Source: Amoebophrya sp. A120
Taxonomy: Eukaryota > Sar > Dinophyceae > Syndiniales > Amoebophryaceae
Length of the DNA stretch: 64,000 nucleotides
Assembly: GCA_905178155.1 (NCBI GenBank)
Contig: CAJINV010000004.1
Span: 2,564,228 to 2,628,227, forward strand
Direction: 5' to 3'
Under the pieces are notes generated by a model. The model did not search any database, was not told where the DNA came from, and saw only the letters and a list, made by a program, of their open reading frames with translations. The position numbers were made by a program, and so were the translations under genes. Within the stretch, counting starts at the first letter, position 1, and each line of letters opens with the position of its first letter. Of this stretch, positions 29,901 through 38,851 are shown one piece after another.

Positions 29901-32900
29901 GAGTTCTCAAATGTTACATTCTCAACAACTGTTACATGAATTTGTGATGCAAAAATAGCAAAAGCGAAAGGGGGAACATTGCGCCTCTTGCAATACAGAT
30001 TTGGCACAGATTTAGATACTGTCTAGCCCTTCGGAAATTTGTCATGCGAAGCAGCTTGCTGATCTGCACGCTTAAGGTACTTTTGCATGACAAATTCATG
30101 TAACAATTGAGAATGTGACATTTGAGAGTCTCATATATGTTCGGATCCTCCTTGGGCGCCATACCAGACGCGTAGGTGCGGCCGATTTGCCCGAGACAGT
30201 GGTCTATGCATTGCAAACATATCGTCGGAGTGAAATCGGCCTAGCAACTGGGTGGCTTCTGAAACGCGCTCAAAATGTCCACTACCATGGCCATGGGACG
30301 CCAGGCGGCGATAGGGAGTGGCGCTGTCGAAGTGTTTCCTTTGGCCCCAGAGCCCACAACAAGAAACACAAAAAGAAGACGCGCAAATTGGACAAGTTCC
30401 CAGCTGCAAGTTTCCAGAAAAGGCCTCAGTTAGCGGCCAGGCACAAATGCGAGGGAGGGCCTAGGGCGGAAGGTCACCGGGCCCCTCCGGCCAGGCAGCA
30501 GCAAAAGGCGCAGCGGTCTTGTTCAACAGGTCTCGGCTGACAGGCTTTTTCGACAAGTTGGGGCCGCCAAGTTGCAGAAAAAGCTCGTCTTTTCGTTTCT
30601 TCGCAGCTATCGCAGCCAAGAAGCCGGCTTGCACCCAACCGCGCGCCCAGCTGCGCGCCCAACAATAGCGAGGAAGCATCGCCCGAGCCAAAGAAGCCAA
30701 GCCAGACCAAGCGCGCGCACTTGCTCGCGGCAATCATTTGGAGGCCTTTTTCTGCAACTTCGGGCCGCCAAGTTTCAGGAAAAGGCCTCTTTTCCCTTTT
30801 CCGGGCGCTTCGTGCTCTCTCCCATGCCGGCCAACCGACCCCCGCCAGCAGGGCGGGGGCGCCGGTCTTGAGTACTTTCTGCAGCAAAACATACAGCGCG
30901 GCCTTTTTCTTCAACTTGGAGCTGCCAAAGTACAGAAAAAAGCCGTATTTTCTGTTGTTCAAAAAAGCAGAATGTGGCGCAAAAAAAGGCAGTCGAATTC
31001 GGGAAGAAAAGGCGCAAAAAAATGAACACGCTCAGACAAGCAAAACGTCCAAAAAGTGACACGCAGTTGACACGCAGTTGAGTCCAAAAAGTGACACGCA
31101 GTTGACACGCAAAGTGATACGCAAGTGACACGCAGTGCGTGTCACACTGCGTGTCACTTGCGTACCGCAATGCGTGTCACTGCGTGTCACCAGAATATAG
31201 GTGCAAAAAGTGACACGCACTCAGTGCGTGTCACCGTATACCATCGGGGAAGACCAAAAGACGACAGGCGTTGTCTCTCTCCTGCACGGTATGGTAGTGA
31301 CACGCATCTAGTGCGTGTCAGTGCGTGTCACTTTTTGCACCTATATTCTGGTGACACGCAGTGACACGCACGACCGAATCGCTGGTGGCGAGAATACAGG
31401 CGTGAAGAGTGACACGCACTTGACACGCAGTGAGTGCGTGTCACACAATACCGTCGGTGAAGGATATTTCCAAAACTTTCCAAAACCTCTCTCCGGTCTG
31501 TAAAAGTGACACGCACTGACACGCACTCACTGCGTGTCAATTTACAGAGCGGTTTGACAGTACACACTCGTCAAAAACGAGAAACAGGTCGTGTTTGACG
31601 AGTGCGTATCAGTGTGCGTGTCACTCTGCGTGTCACTTTGCGTGTCAAAAAAAAGGCGGAGTGCGTATCACTCTGCGTTTTTGAAAGCTCCCAAAAATTT
31701 GCCGAAAATCTACCAAAATCCGAAGGAAAGGCTCAAGGAAAGGGACAAGGGGAAGGGGCCGCTATGTGGCAGGCCATACAGCTACGTGCAGGCGCACCGG
31801 CCGGGAAGGCCTCGCGGCCCGCCAGGAAGCCGCCGGTTTGTCCTCAGACACGGTGGGGCGCTCCATTTTCTCCGGTTGGGGGCCCCTCCCAACCGGAAAA
31901 AATCGAGAATCCCACCGTGTCTGAGGACGGGCCGGCGGCTTCCCGACGGGCCGTCGAGGCCTTCCCGTGGCGCCTGTTGCTGTTCTTTTTTCGCCCTTCC
32001 CTTCGCATTTTCTGTGGCCTTCAGGTCGGTTCATTCCCCCGCCCCTCTTCCGACCTGACTCAACATCTCGCGACCTTGGGGCAGACAAGGGCGGAGGAGT
32101 CCTCGTTTGGCCCTCTACTAGCTTTACCCCACACAGAGGGCCGCAATGCTTGGTCCGACATTCGCACGACTTCCCCTCGGCACCGCTACGGAGCCTGCGC
32201 GTCTGTCAAAAAGCGGCGCGTCTGCTTTGAGGGTGCTTGTCGCAAAATAGTCCTCGCGATAGTCGCTAAGCAGCACGCCGGTGGCCGGACAGCCCAGAAG
32301 GCATGCGCGCACAGCCGCGCATAGGAATTCGCGCTGCTCCCGCTGGTGCCACCGAAGGCCGCCAATTGGCACACGGAACGAGGGCGCGCGCGTCAGGGTA
32401 GAAGGGGCACAACCTGAAAAGGCCGGGGCGCTCTTGGGCCGCCCTTTCGTGCTTTTCTGCCCCGTTAGTTGCCGTTTTGTTTTCATTTGGTCGGCGTTTA
32501 GGAGCCTTTTTCTTTGCTAGGCCGATTTGTTCCTAAATATCGTAGTAGTATAAATGCATTACAAATTCCCTCAGCATGAGAAATAAAATTTGCCATGCGG
32601 ATTTACCTTGGTAAAAAAAATTATAATGCATGACTGCGATTACTACGAGTACGATACTTTTGCACAGGATATGGTCGGGCGAGTTTCCGCCGGCACTGAC
32701 GCACTGCTCGTAGGTCTCCACGTCTTTAGCGAGTTTGAACATCTCCAGACTCTGCTACGCATGCATTGCAAACGTATCGCACTCGTAATAATTGCAGTTT
32801 ATGCATAGCGAATCTTGTTTATTTCCTTCCGCATAACTACAAATTCCATTTGTCATGCTGATGCGACATTACCTCTAGTACGATACTCTTGCAATGCATA

Positions 32901-35102
32901 CTGCGAGATCAGCTGCAATTTTTCCACGTTCGTCCGCTCCATCGGTTTTACTTTAGCATCGAGATCCTCAAACAGCACGAGGTCCTCCTATGAGAGTGCA
33001 CAACTCCCCCTCCCTCTCATTTGTACTATTGCGTGAACAGCAATCCAAACACCAGCACACTTGGAGCCTGTGCATGACAAATTCATGCAGTTCTAGTGTA
33101 GTACTGTTTGGGCTTCCGGAACCTGTCATGCGAACAGTGCCACAGGGAAGCATTTGGGTTTGGGGGTTTGCATGACAAATGAGGGGGAGGAGAAGTTGTG
33201 CACTGTCATATTTCCCGCGACAAGGCCAAAACCTTGTCGATCGCGTCGGACACGTACTTGTTTTTAAAGTAGTCCTATGCATTGCAAATATGTCTGGGTC
33301 TGGGAAATTGCGACTTTTGTCATGCTAGTCTGGCATGAGTCTCAACTCTGTATTGCGCGGCCACAAAGAGCTCCTCTTCTCTGTCATGCAAAAACGCAGT
33401 TTCTCATGCGCAGTACGCAACTCTGAGCCGCGGAAAAACTTGTCATGCTGGGCTGCGCACTACAGTGTGCTCACTATTCCCTTCCTTGCATCACAACTTT
33501 CCAGACGAGACCCAGACATTTTTGCATTTGATAAGTCCGCGGTCGAGTTGGTCTGGCGCTCGGGCTATGCATTGCAAATATGTCTGGGTCTGGAAGGATG
33601 TAACTTGTGATGCTGAATCTGGATTCTACAAAAATCTGTATTGCATGAACAGCAAAAGAGGCCCAGCTTTTACGACGGCGAGTGGGCATTGCTCATGCGG
33701 TTTAGGCATCAGGAGACCATCACAAAATCTGTGATGCTAGGGCATGCATCGCAGACATCAGGAGTCATGCGAAATGTGCATGACAAACCTTGCATCCTTC
33801 CAGACCCAGGTATATTGGCATTTGATACGAGCAACAAGTCGATTTGTTCCGTGGTCAAGTCGAGCGACCCCTGCAGCTTCTTCACTGCGTCCTGCGTGAG
33901 AGCCGCGAGTTCTGCGGCCTTCTGCTCGGCCTGGGACCCGTCTTCGTTGGTATCTTGGATCATCTGCTCCAAGGCGCCTTTTAACACCCCGGCGCCGGTA
34001 TGCATTGCAAAAGTAAAAGTATCGTACTAGTATAAATCGCAATACAAATTGCCTCAGCATTAGAAATGGAATTTGTAATGCTGTTTTACCGCAGGAAGAA
34101 GATTTGTCATGCATATTTGCAATTGGTAATTACTACGAGTGCGATACTTTTGCACAGGATAGCCGGGCTCGCTGGAAATCACGTTCAGAACGTTTTGCAA
34201 GGCCGCCGCCTGTATCAACTGCAAATATTATGTCTGGCTCTGGAAGAATGCATGTTTGTCATGCTTGTTTGGCATGACTCTTAAATCTGTCATGCGCACT
34301 ACCCAAAAGCCGAAGCCCTACTTTCCTGGCGTGCAGAAACGCAGTTTGTCATGCAGAATAGGCAACACCTAGAAGAGCTCAGAAACTTGCCATGCTGAGC
34401 CAGCACATGTGGCCTCCTCTCCTCATGATACGGCACCCAGCATCACAAGTTTCCAGACCCAGACATATTTGCAATGCATAGCCTGCGCCGCCGCGGCGTT
34501 TTTGGCGTCGTCCCCGGAGAGCGCGCCGTTTTTGACCCCTTGCATGAACTCGACGAACTTTTCTTTCGCCTAAGAAATAAGGAGGTTTGGTTTTACAGTT
34601 TCATGTCTTCGCACTGATTTAGCGAGACAAACCCATGTGTGTGTGGCATTCTCTGCATTACAAGTTCACAGATTTTTGTTTTTCTATGCGAGGCTACATT
34701 AACATTGTAAAGTTTTTCGTTAGTATCATGAACAAGAAGTAGAAAGTTTTTTACGTCATCCAAGTCGTCCACTTGGATTTCCAGTTCCTTCTCACTCGTT
34801 TTCCTGGTCACATCTGCGTGGTTTCGCTGGGCGTTGGTCCGTTGGCGCTTGATCTTCGCCTCAGCAAGGTACTGTTCCAGTAACTGCTTCGCGTCGGTTA
34901 CAAAATGCACCAGGTTGTCGCCGAGAACGATGTGGTTGAAGTCCTTGGACATGCTGGTCAGCACGCTCGTTGCGTCGACCATTTTCGACGCAATGTCCCG
35001 GGCGGGCAAAGCGGCAACCTCCAGGCAACATCGTGGGGAATAGGAAGTCGTGAGGTAGGCCGCCAGCAAGCCGGCGAAGGACGTTGAAGCGGAAATCGGC
35101 AT
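26945..35102 (-). CDS. Coiled-coil protein with one WSC domain, likely secreted; 15 exons
   Basis: Exons: 35102-34755, 34569-34481, 34212-34162, 33998-33828, 33565-33534, 33275-33211, 32988-32901, 32759-32672, 30204-30136, 29896-29777, 29458-29408, 29143-28774, 28623-27974, 27735-27659, 27494-26945. Intron 1 (34570-34754) is GT-AG; the other 13 are introners of families A, B, C, D and I. After removing one TSD per introner the coding length is 2754 nt, 917 residues. The N-terminus (MPISASTSFAGLLAAYL) may be a signal peptide. A WSC domain spans about 322-418: YIGCFRDKGRR, RCSEACGADFQFFGVQYGSE, CFC, then CGGPWRNAVYK, with the expected Cys pattern. WSC domains bind carbohydrate at cell surfaces. 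The regions before and after are acidic/basic coiled coil (KKLENHLLELGGETWHK; EVEKAKTALSAARKEFDDL). A role in a surface coat or extracellular matrix is inference. Confidence 0.8.
27495..27658. mobile_element. Introner family A (WSC gene)
   Basis: 164 bp. Ends TATGCAATGCAAAAGCATCG and CGATGCTTTTGCACTGCATA; TSD TGTGC / TCTGC. Excision joins LGGETW to HKVDSK. Confidence 0.88.
27736..27973. mobile_element. Introner family C (WSC gene)
   Basis: 238 bp. Ends TATGGAGTTCTCAAGCGTTA and GTAACGTTTGAGAGCCCCATA; TSD TCGCC on both sides. Excision joins LAVQEA to IGSVSE. Confidence 0.92.
28624..28773. mobile_element. Introner family A (WSC gene)
   Basis: 150 bp. Ends TATCCTGTGCAAAAGTATCG and ACTTTTGCAATTCATA; TSD TCGTA on both sides. 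Excision joins AKISST to KKKLAL. Confidence 0.92.
29144..29407. mobile_element. Introner family B (WSC gene, inside the WSC domain)
   Basis: 264 bp. Ends TATGGATTGCAAATATGTCT and AGACATTTTTGCATTTGATA, with GGGTCTGG / CCAGACCC next inward; TSD GAGGC on both sides. Confidence 0.92.
29459..29776. mobile_element. Introner family I (WSC gene, inside the WSC domain)
   Basis: 318 bp. Ends TATGGAAGCGTCAAGACCGA and TCGATCCTGACACTCCCATA. TSD is weak (AAATT / AAAAC), yet excision with one copy retained gives DFQFFGVQYG, the expected WSC sequence. It is the only copy of this family in the window and holds GCATGACAAA and TTTGTAATGC. Confidence 0.78.
29897..30135. mobile_element. Introner family C (WSC gene)
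   Basis: 239 bp. Ends TATGGAGTTCTCAAATGTTA and TGACATTTGAGAGTCTCATA; TSD GATGT / TATGT. Excision joins DPNI to ISYIGCF, the WSC start. Confidence 0.9.
30400..30950. repeat. Dispersed hairpin repeat in the 2.3 kb insert
   Basis: An imperfect palindrome of about 45 bp recurs near 30405 (half), 30545-30590, 30745-30795 and 30897-30945. The pattern is GCCTTTTTC-NNCAAcTT-GGGCCGCC-AAGTTNCAG-GAAAAGGC. Spacing is about 150-200 bp. Confidence 0.65.
31045..31675. repeat. Cluster of TGACACGCA / TGCGTGTCA motifs in both orientations
   Basis: About 25 copies of the 9-10 bp word GTGACACGCA or its complement occur, often back to back. A longer inverted repeat of about 45 bp (CCAGAATATAGGTGCAAAAAG core) pairs 31170-31235 with 31300-31360. 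No protein-like ORF explains it. Confidence 0.85.
31785..31990. repeat. 200-bp imperfect inverted repeat
   Basis: The left arm (AGGCGC...GGAAGGCCTCG, then GGAAGCCGCCGG, TCCTCAGACACGGTGGG, CCGGTTGGG) is mirrored in the right arm with a short GGGCCCC loop near 31884. Arms are about 100 bp each with scattered mismatches. Confidence 0.8.
32760..32900. mobile_element. Introner family A (WSC gene)
   Basis: 141 bp. Ends CATGCATTGCAAACGTATCG and CGATACTCTTGCAATGCATA (first base C instead of T); TSD CTACG / CTGCG. Excision joins LQLISQ to SLEMFK. Confidence 0.87.
32989..33210. mobile_element. Introner family D (WSC gene)
   Basis: 222 bp. Ends TATGAGAGTGCACAACTCCC and GAAGTTGTGCACTGTCATA; TSD weak (CCTCC / TTTCC). 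Excision joins ALSRE to DLVLFE. Confidence 0.88.
33276..33533. mobile_element. Introner family B (WSC gene)
   Basis: 258 bp. Ends TATGCATTGCAAATATGTCT and AGACATTTTTGCATTTGATA; TSD AGTCC on both sides. Excision joins NSTAD to YFKNKY. Confidence 0.92.
33566..33827. mobile_element. Introner family B (WSC gene)
   Basis: 262 bp. Ends TATGCATTGCAAATATGTCT and AGGTATATTGGCATTTGATA; TSD CGGGC / CGAGC. Only a 32-nt exon separates it from the neighbouring family B element. Confidence 0.9.
33999..34161. mobile_element. Introner family A, opposite orientation (WSC gene)
   Basis: 163 bp. Ends TATGCATTGCAAAAGTA and ACTTTTGCACAGGATA, so it is reversed relative to most family A copies here; TSD GCCGG on both sides. 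Confidence 0.92.
34213..34480. mobile_element. Introner family B (WSC gene)
   Basis: 268 bp. Ends TATCAACTGCAAATATTATG and AGACATATTTGCAATGCATA; TSD GCCTG on both sides. Reversed relative to the neighbouring B copies. Confidence 0.92.
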
Positions 35103-35646
35103 CTTTACCTTGCTTGGTAACTACCACTTGCAGTTATATCCCGACTTGTAAGTGCCTTTTCTCGCAAGAACCGGCAGTAGCAGACTGAGCACGTCGGACC
35201 AAGCGGGAGTGCGGCGGGGTCCGTCCCCAGCGTTGGCCGGAGGTCGGGCGGCCCGCGGGGAGGGCAAACAAAAACCGCTCAAGTCGTGACCATACTTTCT
35301 TTTACCTTTCGCGATACGGTATGTTTCCTGTATTTAACCATGAAACTATTCAAAGGTGCAACTGCTCGTGTAGCTGGTTACAAATGAGCCAAAGAGGACG
35401 AGATCTTCATTGTTGTTCCCTCTCAGCATGGTGCAACAAAGTGAAATGATTTTACTGATGTACATTCTCTACTACATAACATATGACTACTAGCAAGGAG
35501 TCGACGGACTACAAAAAGTTCTGGAAAAGGAACTGGAACACAACGGTCTGTAAACCATGCTGGTAGAAGCCAAGGAGCACCTTCTCCGCTGCAGAGAAAA
35601 CCAGGCAAGCGTGAGGCCAAAGCTGAATTATCCAGCTGCTCTCGTC
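35103..35646. other. Intergenic spacer
   Basis: 544 bp between the WSC gene start and the OXNAD1 stop. A GC-rich patch lies at 35210-35260. No ORF or motif was assigned. Confidence 0.5.
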
Positions 35647-37277
35647 CTAGTGCACCATATGATTCGGATTCCACCAATTCTCATAAAACACATCAGTTAC
35701 ACCAAATTCATTTTTCAATTGGTTTGCTATGCTCAAGCTGAATTCCGGTGGCCCACAGAGAAACACTCGCAGAGAAGATGAACAAGATGAGCGCTGCTCT
35801 GCTTTATCTTGAAAGAACCTCTTTCTACTTGTTCCCAAATAAATGTCCGCAGCCGTGGGTCTCCGCTTTTCCGTCCCGGTTTGAAACAGCTCGTAGCTCG
35901 CAAGGGTTCCGGTGCGTTTTAACGCTTGAAGGGCGGAAGTATCTTCGGGGCCGAAGATTTTTGCGTCGTCATCGTCACGCACCACGAAGAAAAAGTGGTA
36001 GCGTATGGTGGCCTTTGTTGATGCCTTTTCTCGTTCCATATCCATACGAGTGTGGGGCAGTTCCTCGAGTTCCCGAAAACAGGACAAGAACGGCGTTACG
36101 CCAATTCCAGCAGCTACGAACAAAACGTCGCTGACACTGTCTGTGTATCCTGTGCAAAAGTATCGAACTCGTATTGCAATCATGCATTACAAATCTTTTT
36201 CTTGAGGTCAATTCGCATTTACAAATTTTATTTCTCATGCTGCGGAAATTTGTATAATGCATTTATACGAATACGATACTTTCGCAATTCATACTGTTGT
36301 TTGAGGATCTACCTCCGGTAGTTGATCCCCACTAGCTGTTGCTGTAGTCGTTTTATTCCGGACCGACGTTTTTCTTGTTGCATCTTCATCTGCAGCTGGT
36401 CCACCACATGGAAGAATCCACGACCCCCCGGCCCGCAGCCCAACGACAACGCCCGGCTTACACTGCTCCGAGTGAATCCAGGAGGTCATCGTTGTTTTCT
36501 TGCTTTCATCCAGTCGCTCCCTCTGCACGAGAAATTCTATTTTTGGCAGCTCCCGTGGTGCAGAAACGAACGAATAGCCTCCGATCGGGCGCTATCAAAT
36601 GTAAAAGTGTCTGGGTCTGCGTCTGGAAACTTGTGATGCTGGGTGGCGTATCATGAGGAGGCCACAAGTGCTGTCTCAGCATGACAAGTTTCTGAGCTTC
36701 TAGGTGTTGCCTATTGTATTCTGCATGACAAACTGCGTTTCTGCATGACAGAAAAGTGGCGCTCTTGGGTAACGTGCATGACAGCTTTGAGAGTCATGCC
36801 AGACAAGCATGACAAACATACACTCTTCCAGACCCAGACATTTTTACATTTGATAGGCTCTTCGGGTCCGGCAGCGCGAAATCCGCCCACTGCCCGGGAC
36901 GGAAAGCGAACGGCGGAAAGGTCGGCGGAGTTGGTTCCAGCTGCAGAGTATGCATTGCAAATATGTCTGGGTCTGGAAGAATGCAACTTGTCATGTTAAT
37001 TCTGGATAGTGCAAAAATGTGTGTTGCGTGATTGCCAAAAGCTGTCCACTTTTGACCAAGCTAAGAGGGAGTCTCTCATGCAGACGAGGCATGATAGAGA
37101 TCGGACAGAATCTGTCATGCTGGGTCATGTATGACAGACCTCACGCTCGCGTCATGGACAACCTGCATGACAAGCCTTCCAATCTTCCAGACCCAGACAG
37201 ATTTGCAGTTGATACAGAGTAAGTCGCCGTACTGTTCGTGTCACGTCGCGCACAGAAGTTAAACGGGCGGGGTGCAT
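35647..37277 (-). CDS. OXNAD1: Oxidoreductase NAD-binding domain protein 1 (OXNAD1-like)
   Basis: Four exons: 37277-37215, 36948-36856, 36592-36294 and 36145-35647, separated by three introners (B, B, A). After TSD removal the coding length is 939 nt, 312 residues, the size I recall for the animal protein. It belongs to the ferredoxin-NADP reductase-like flavoprotein family: FAD-binding barrel with FRPGQWADFALP (about 32-43) and GGYSFVSAPRELPKIEFLVQ (about 56-75), then TSWIHSEQCKPG. The NAD-binding domain has DVLFVAAGIGVTPFLSCF (about 154-171) and VFLCGPPEF (about 274). The N-terminus (MHPARLTSVRDVTRTVRRLT) is basic and could be a mitochondrial presequence. The electron acceptor is not known for this family. 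The model is strong because each introner junction falls inside a conserved stretch and excision repairs it. Confidence 0.87.
36146..36293. mobile_element. Introner family A (OXNAD1 intron 3)
   Basis: 148 bp. Ends TATCCTGTGCAAAAGTATCG and ACTTTCGCAATTCATA; TSD CTGTG / CTGTT. Excision joins DPQTT to DSVSDV. Confidence 0.9.
36593..36855. mobile_element. Introner family B (OXNAD1 intron 2)
   Basis: 263 bp. Ends TATCAAATGTAAAAGTGTCT and AGACATTTTTACATTTGATA; TSD GGCGC / GGCTC. Excision joins ALPDPKS to PIGGYSF. Confidence 0.9.
36949..37214. mobile_element. Introner family B (OXNAD1 intron 1)
   Basis: 266 bp. Ends TATGCATTGCAAATATGTCT and AGACAGATTTGCAGTTGATA; TSD CAGAG on both sides. Excision joins VRRLTL to QLEPTP. 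Confidence 0.92.
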
Positions 37278-37549
37278 GATTTGATTTGGAGGTCTTTTGA
37301 CCTCCAATGAATGTAAGAAAGTATTCACGTAGCCGGCCTTTTCTTTTTTTTTACAGTTTTTTCAATCACGCACGGGCTCACGATTAACAAGAGAAAGGAC
37401 CATTTGCGCATCGCTGTTGTAGGTGTATCCAGAAACAGCTTGGTCTTGAAACACACCAAGTTTCAATAGGAATCAGTTCTTGTAAGGATTGAAAAGATCA
37501 CTTTGATTTTATCTATTTTTGTTGCATAATCCTCGCTGAGATTTGCGCG

Positions 37550-38191
37550 TCACTCTTCAGCACTGATCACGCCCAATTCTATCAGCTTCGGCTCAGCCTC
37601 GCGCAACGCAGCAAGCAAAGTTTCCGCGTTCCGTTGTGCTGCGGCCACGTCTGTTGGTCGGGCGGGGGTTGAGAATTTGAAAACATCATCCCCCGCCAAG
37701 CCGCCGAGCGCGTTCGTTTCGCCAGTGCGCAACTCCTCTCGTAGCCTAGTTTGAATCAACCCGTTCCACTTGCTCCATTGCGCGGTGCTGGGGCCACCAA
37801 AAATCGCAGTTTCCCCGGTCGCCAAGAGGTCTTGCTGCATCTCTGGGTGTTGCCGCAGCTTGGCCGCACATAGCCGGTACATGAGCCGCACGCCGTCCGC
37901 TTCCGTTTTGTGTGGGGTGCCCTGTTGCCCCAGCCGCCACATCCGCTGGCCGTAATCGTGGCTCGACTCGCCCGGGGTCGGGAGATCTAGCCGCATCTTC
38001 TCCCGGTCGGTTTCCTCGTGGAACTTGTAGCCCTGGTAGGCTTGCTCCACGCTGTGCCACTCCTTGCTTTCAAACTCGAATTTCGCAATCTGGAAGTTGT
38101 CCGTGCACGCTGGACAGGGTGTCTTCTTCAACTTCGGCCCGGGCTTCCCGGTGTCCGGCCTCTTCTCGACCAAAAAGCAAGGACCGCCCAT
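37550..38191 (-). CDS. NADAR (YbiA-like) domain protein
   Basis: A single exon of 213 codons, ATG at 38191. Matching family features: KEWHSVEQAYQGYKF (about residue 56-70; the conserved W-x-SVEHYYQA-x-KF core, here with EQAYQ), the GQRMWRL turn, DGVRLMYRLCAAKLRQHPEM and LLATGETAIFGGPSTAQWSK, which corresponds to the L.TG.. ..E ...W signature. NADAR proteins are N-glycosidases acting on riboflavin intermediates or on ADP-ribose attached to nucleic acid. The usual FSNF segment is not clear (here NFQIAKFEFES), so activity is not certain. No introner. Its 5' region has two relics near 41265 and 46615, upstream of the IRG gene. Confidence 0.75.
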   Translation of the reverse strand: MGGPCFLVEKRPDTGKPGPKLKKTPCPACTDNFQIAKFEFESKEWHSVEQAYQGYKFHEETDREKMRLDLPTPGESSHDYGQRMWRLGQQGTPHKTEADGVRLMYRLCAAKLRQHPEMQQDLLATGETAIFGGPSTAQWSKWNGLIQTRLREELRTGETNALGGLAGDDVFKFSTPARPTDVAAAQRNAETLLAALREAEPKLIELGVISAEE

Positions 38192-38851
38192 GAGTTACTT
38201 GTGGTCCTATGGAGCAGAAAATGAAAAAGCCATCATGTTGTGTGCTGCCCTCTCCTGACGCTCGCGTTTTGATCATATCAATGATGTTGAAATGACGACA
38301 ATAGAGGAGACGCAACTGGCAGGAAGAAGGCCATTTTTCTTGGGGAACACAATCTTCAGCGTTGATGCCGCTGACACTGGGAAGTCATAGAGAACGGCCG
38401 TTATTTGTATTTCCATTCACGTTCACGTTGTAAATGATCCTGCCCGGAGATATAAATGAAAGCAAGTATCTCAGCGCTATTTTCAAAGAGAAAATCAGAA
38501 TGAGACGCAGTTGAACTGGATGGCGGGTGTATGTTCTTTAGTGGACACATAGAAGGTGGAAATGGAATGCCGTGCTACTGTCATGCTGATGCGTGTTGCT
38601 TTTACTTGCTATGATCTGATCATGAAGACTTTTTTCGTGAGTTCTTCGTAAAACCTTTTTCTTTACACGTGTTCCTGCGAGAGCAAGAAGCTGAAGCCCC
38701 ACTAGGAAAAATCTCGATACATCAACTTACATTATTGACAGAAGCGAATGCGTCGTCCTCGTCTGTGATTGCGCTATATTAACCATAGCGACGATTTCAG
38801 AAAAAAAGACATTCTTCATTGCTTTTCCTTTTCAATTTCATATAAATATTG
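38192..38851. other. Intergenic spacer
   Basis: 660 bp between the NADAR start and the IRG stop. It is AT-rich after 38400, with no supported ORF or repeat. Confidence 0.5.

Larger units (their letters stand above)
30205..32671. mobile_element. Introner family A, invaded by a 2.3 kb insert (WSC gene)
   Basis: 2467 bp. The left end TATGCATTGCAAACATATCG stops at about 30227. The rest of the element resumes at about 32537 (ATATCGTAGTAGTATAAATG) and runs to CTTTTGCACAGGATA. TSD TGGTC lies at 30200-30204 and 32672-32676. Excision joins GGNSPD to HCLGQIG in frame. The insert holds hairpin repeats, a TGACACGCA cluster and a 200-bp inverted repeat. Confidence 0.88.

Noticed and set aside
31591-32324. 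Plus-strand ORF of 240 codons in the 2.3 kb insert
   Set aside because: It starts inside the TGACACGCA cluster and runs through both arms of a palindrome; no protein-like features.
30205-32671. Possible CRISPR-like array in the repeated TGACACGCA region
   Set aside because: Repeats are 9-10 bp, in both orientations and irregularly spaced, in eukaryotic DNA without cas genes.
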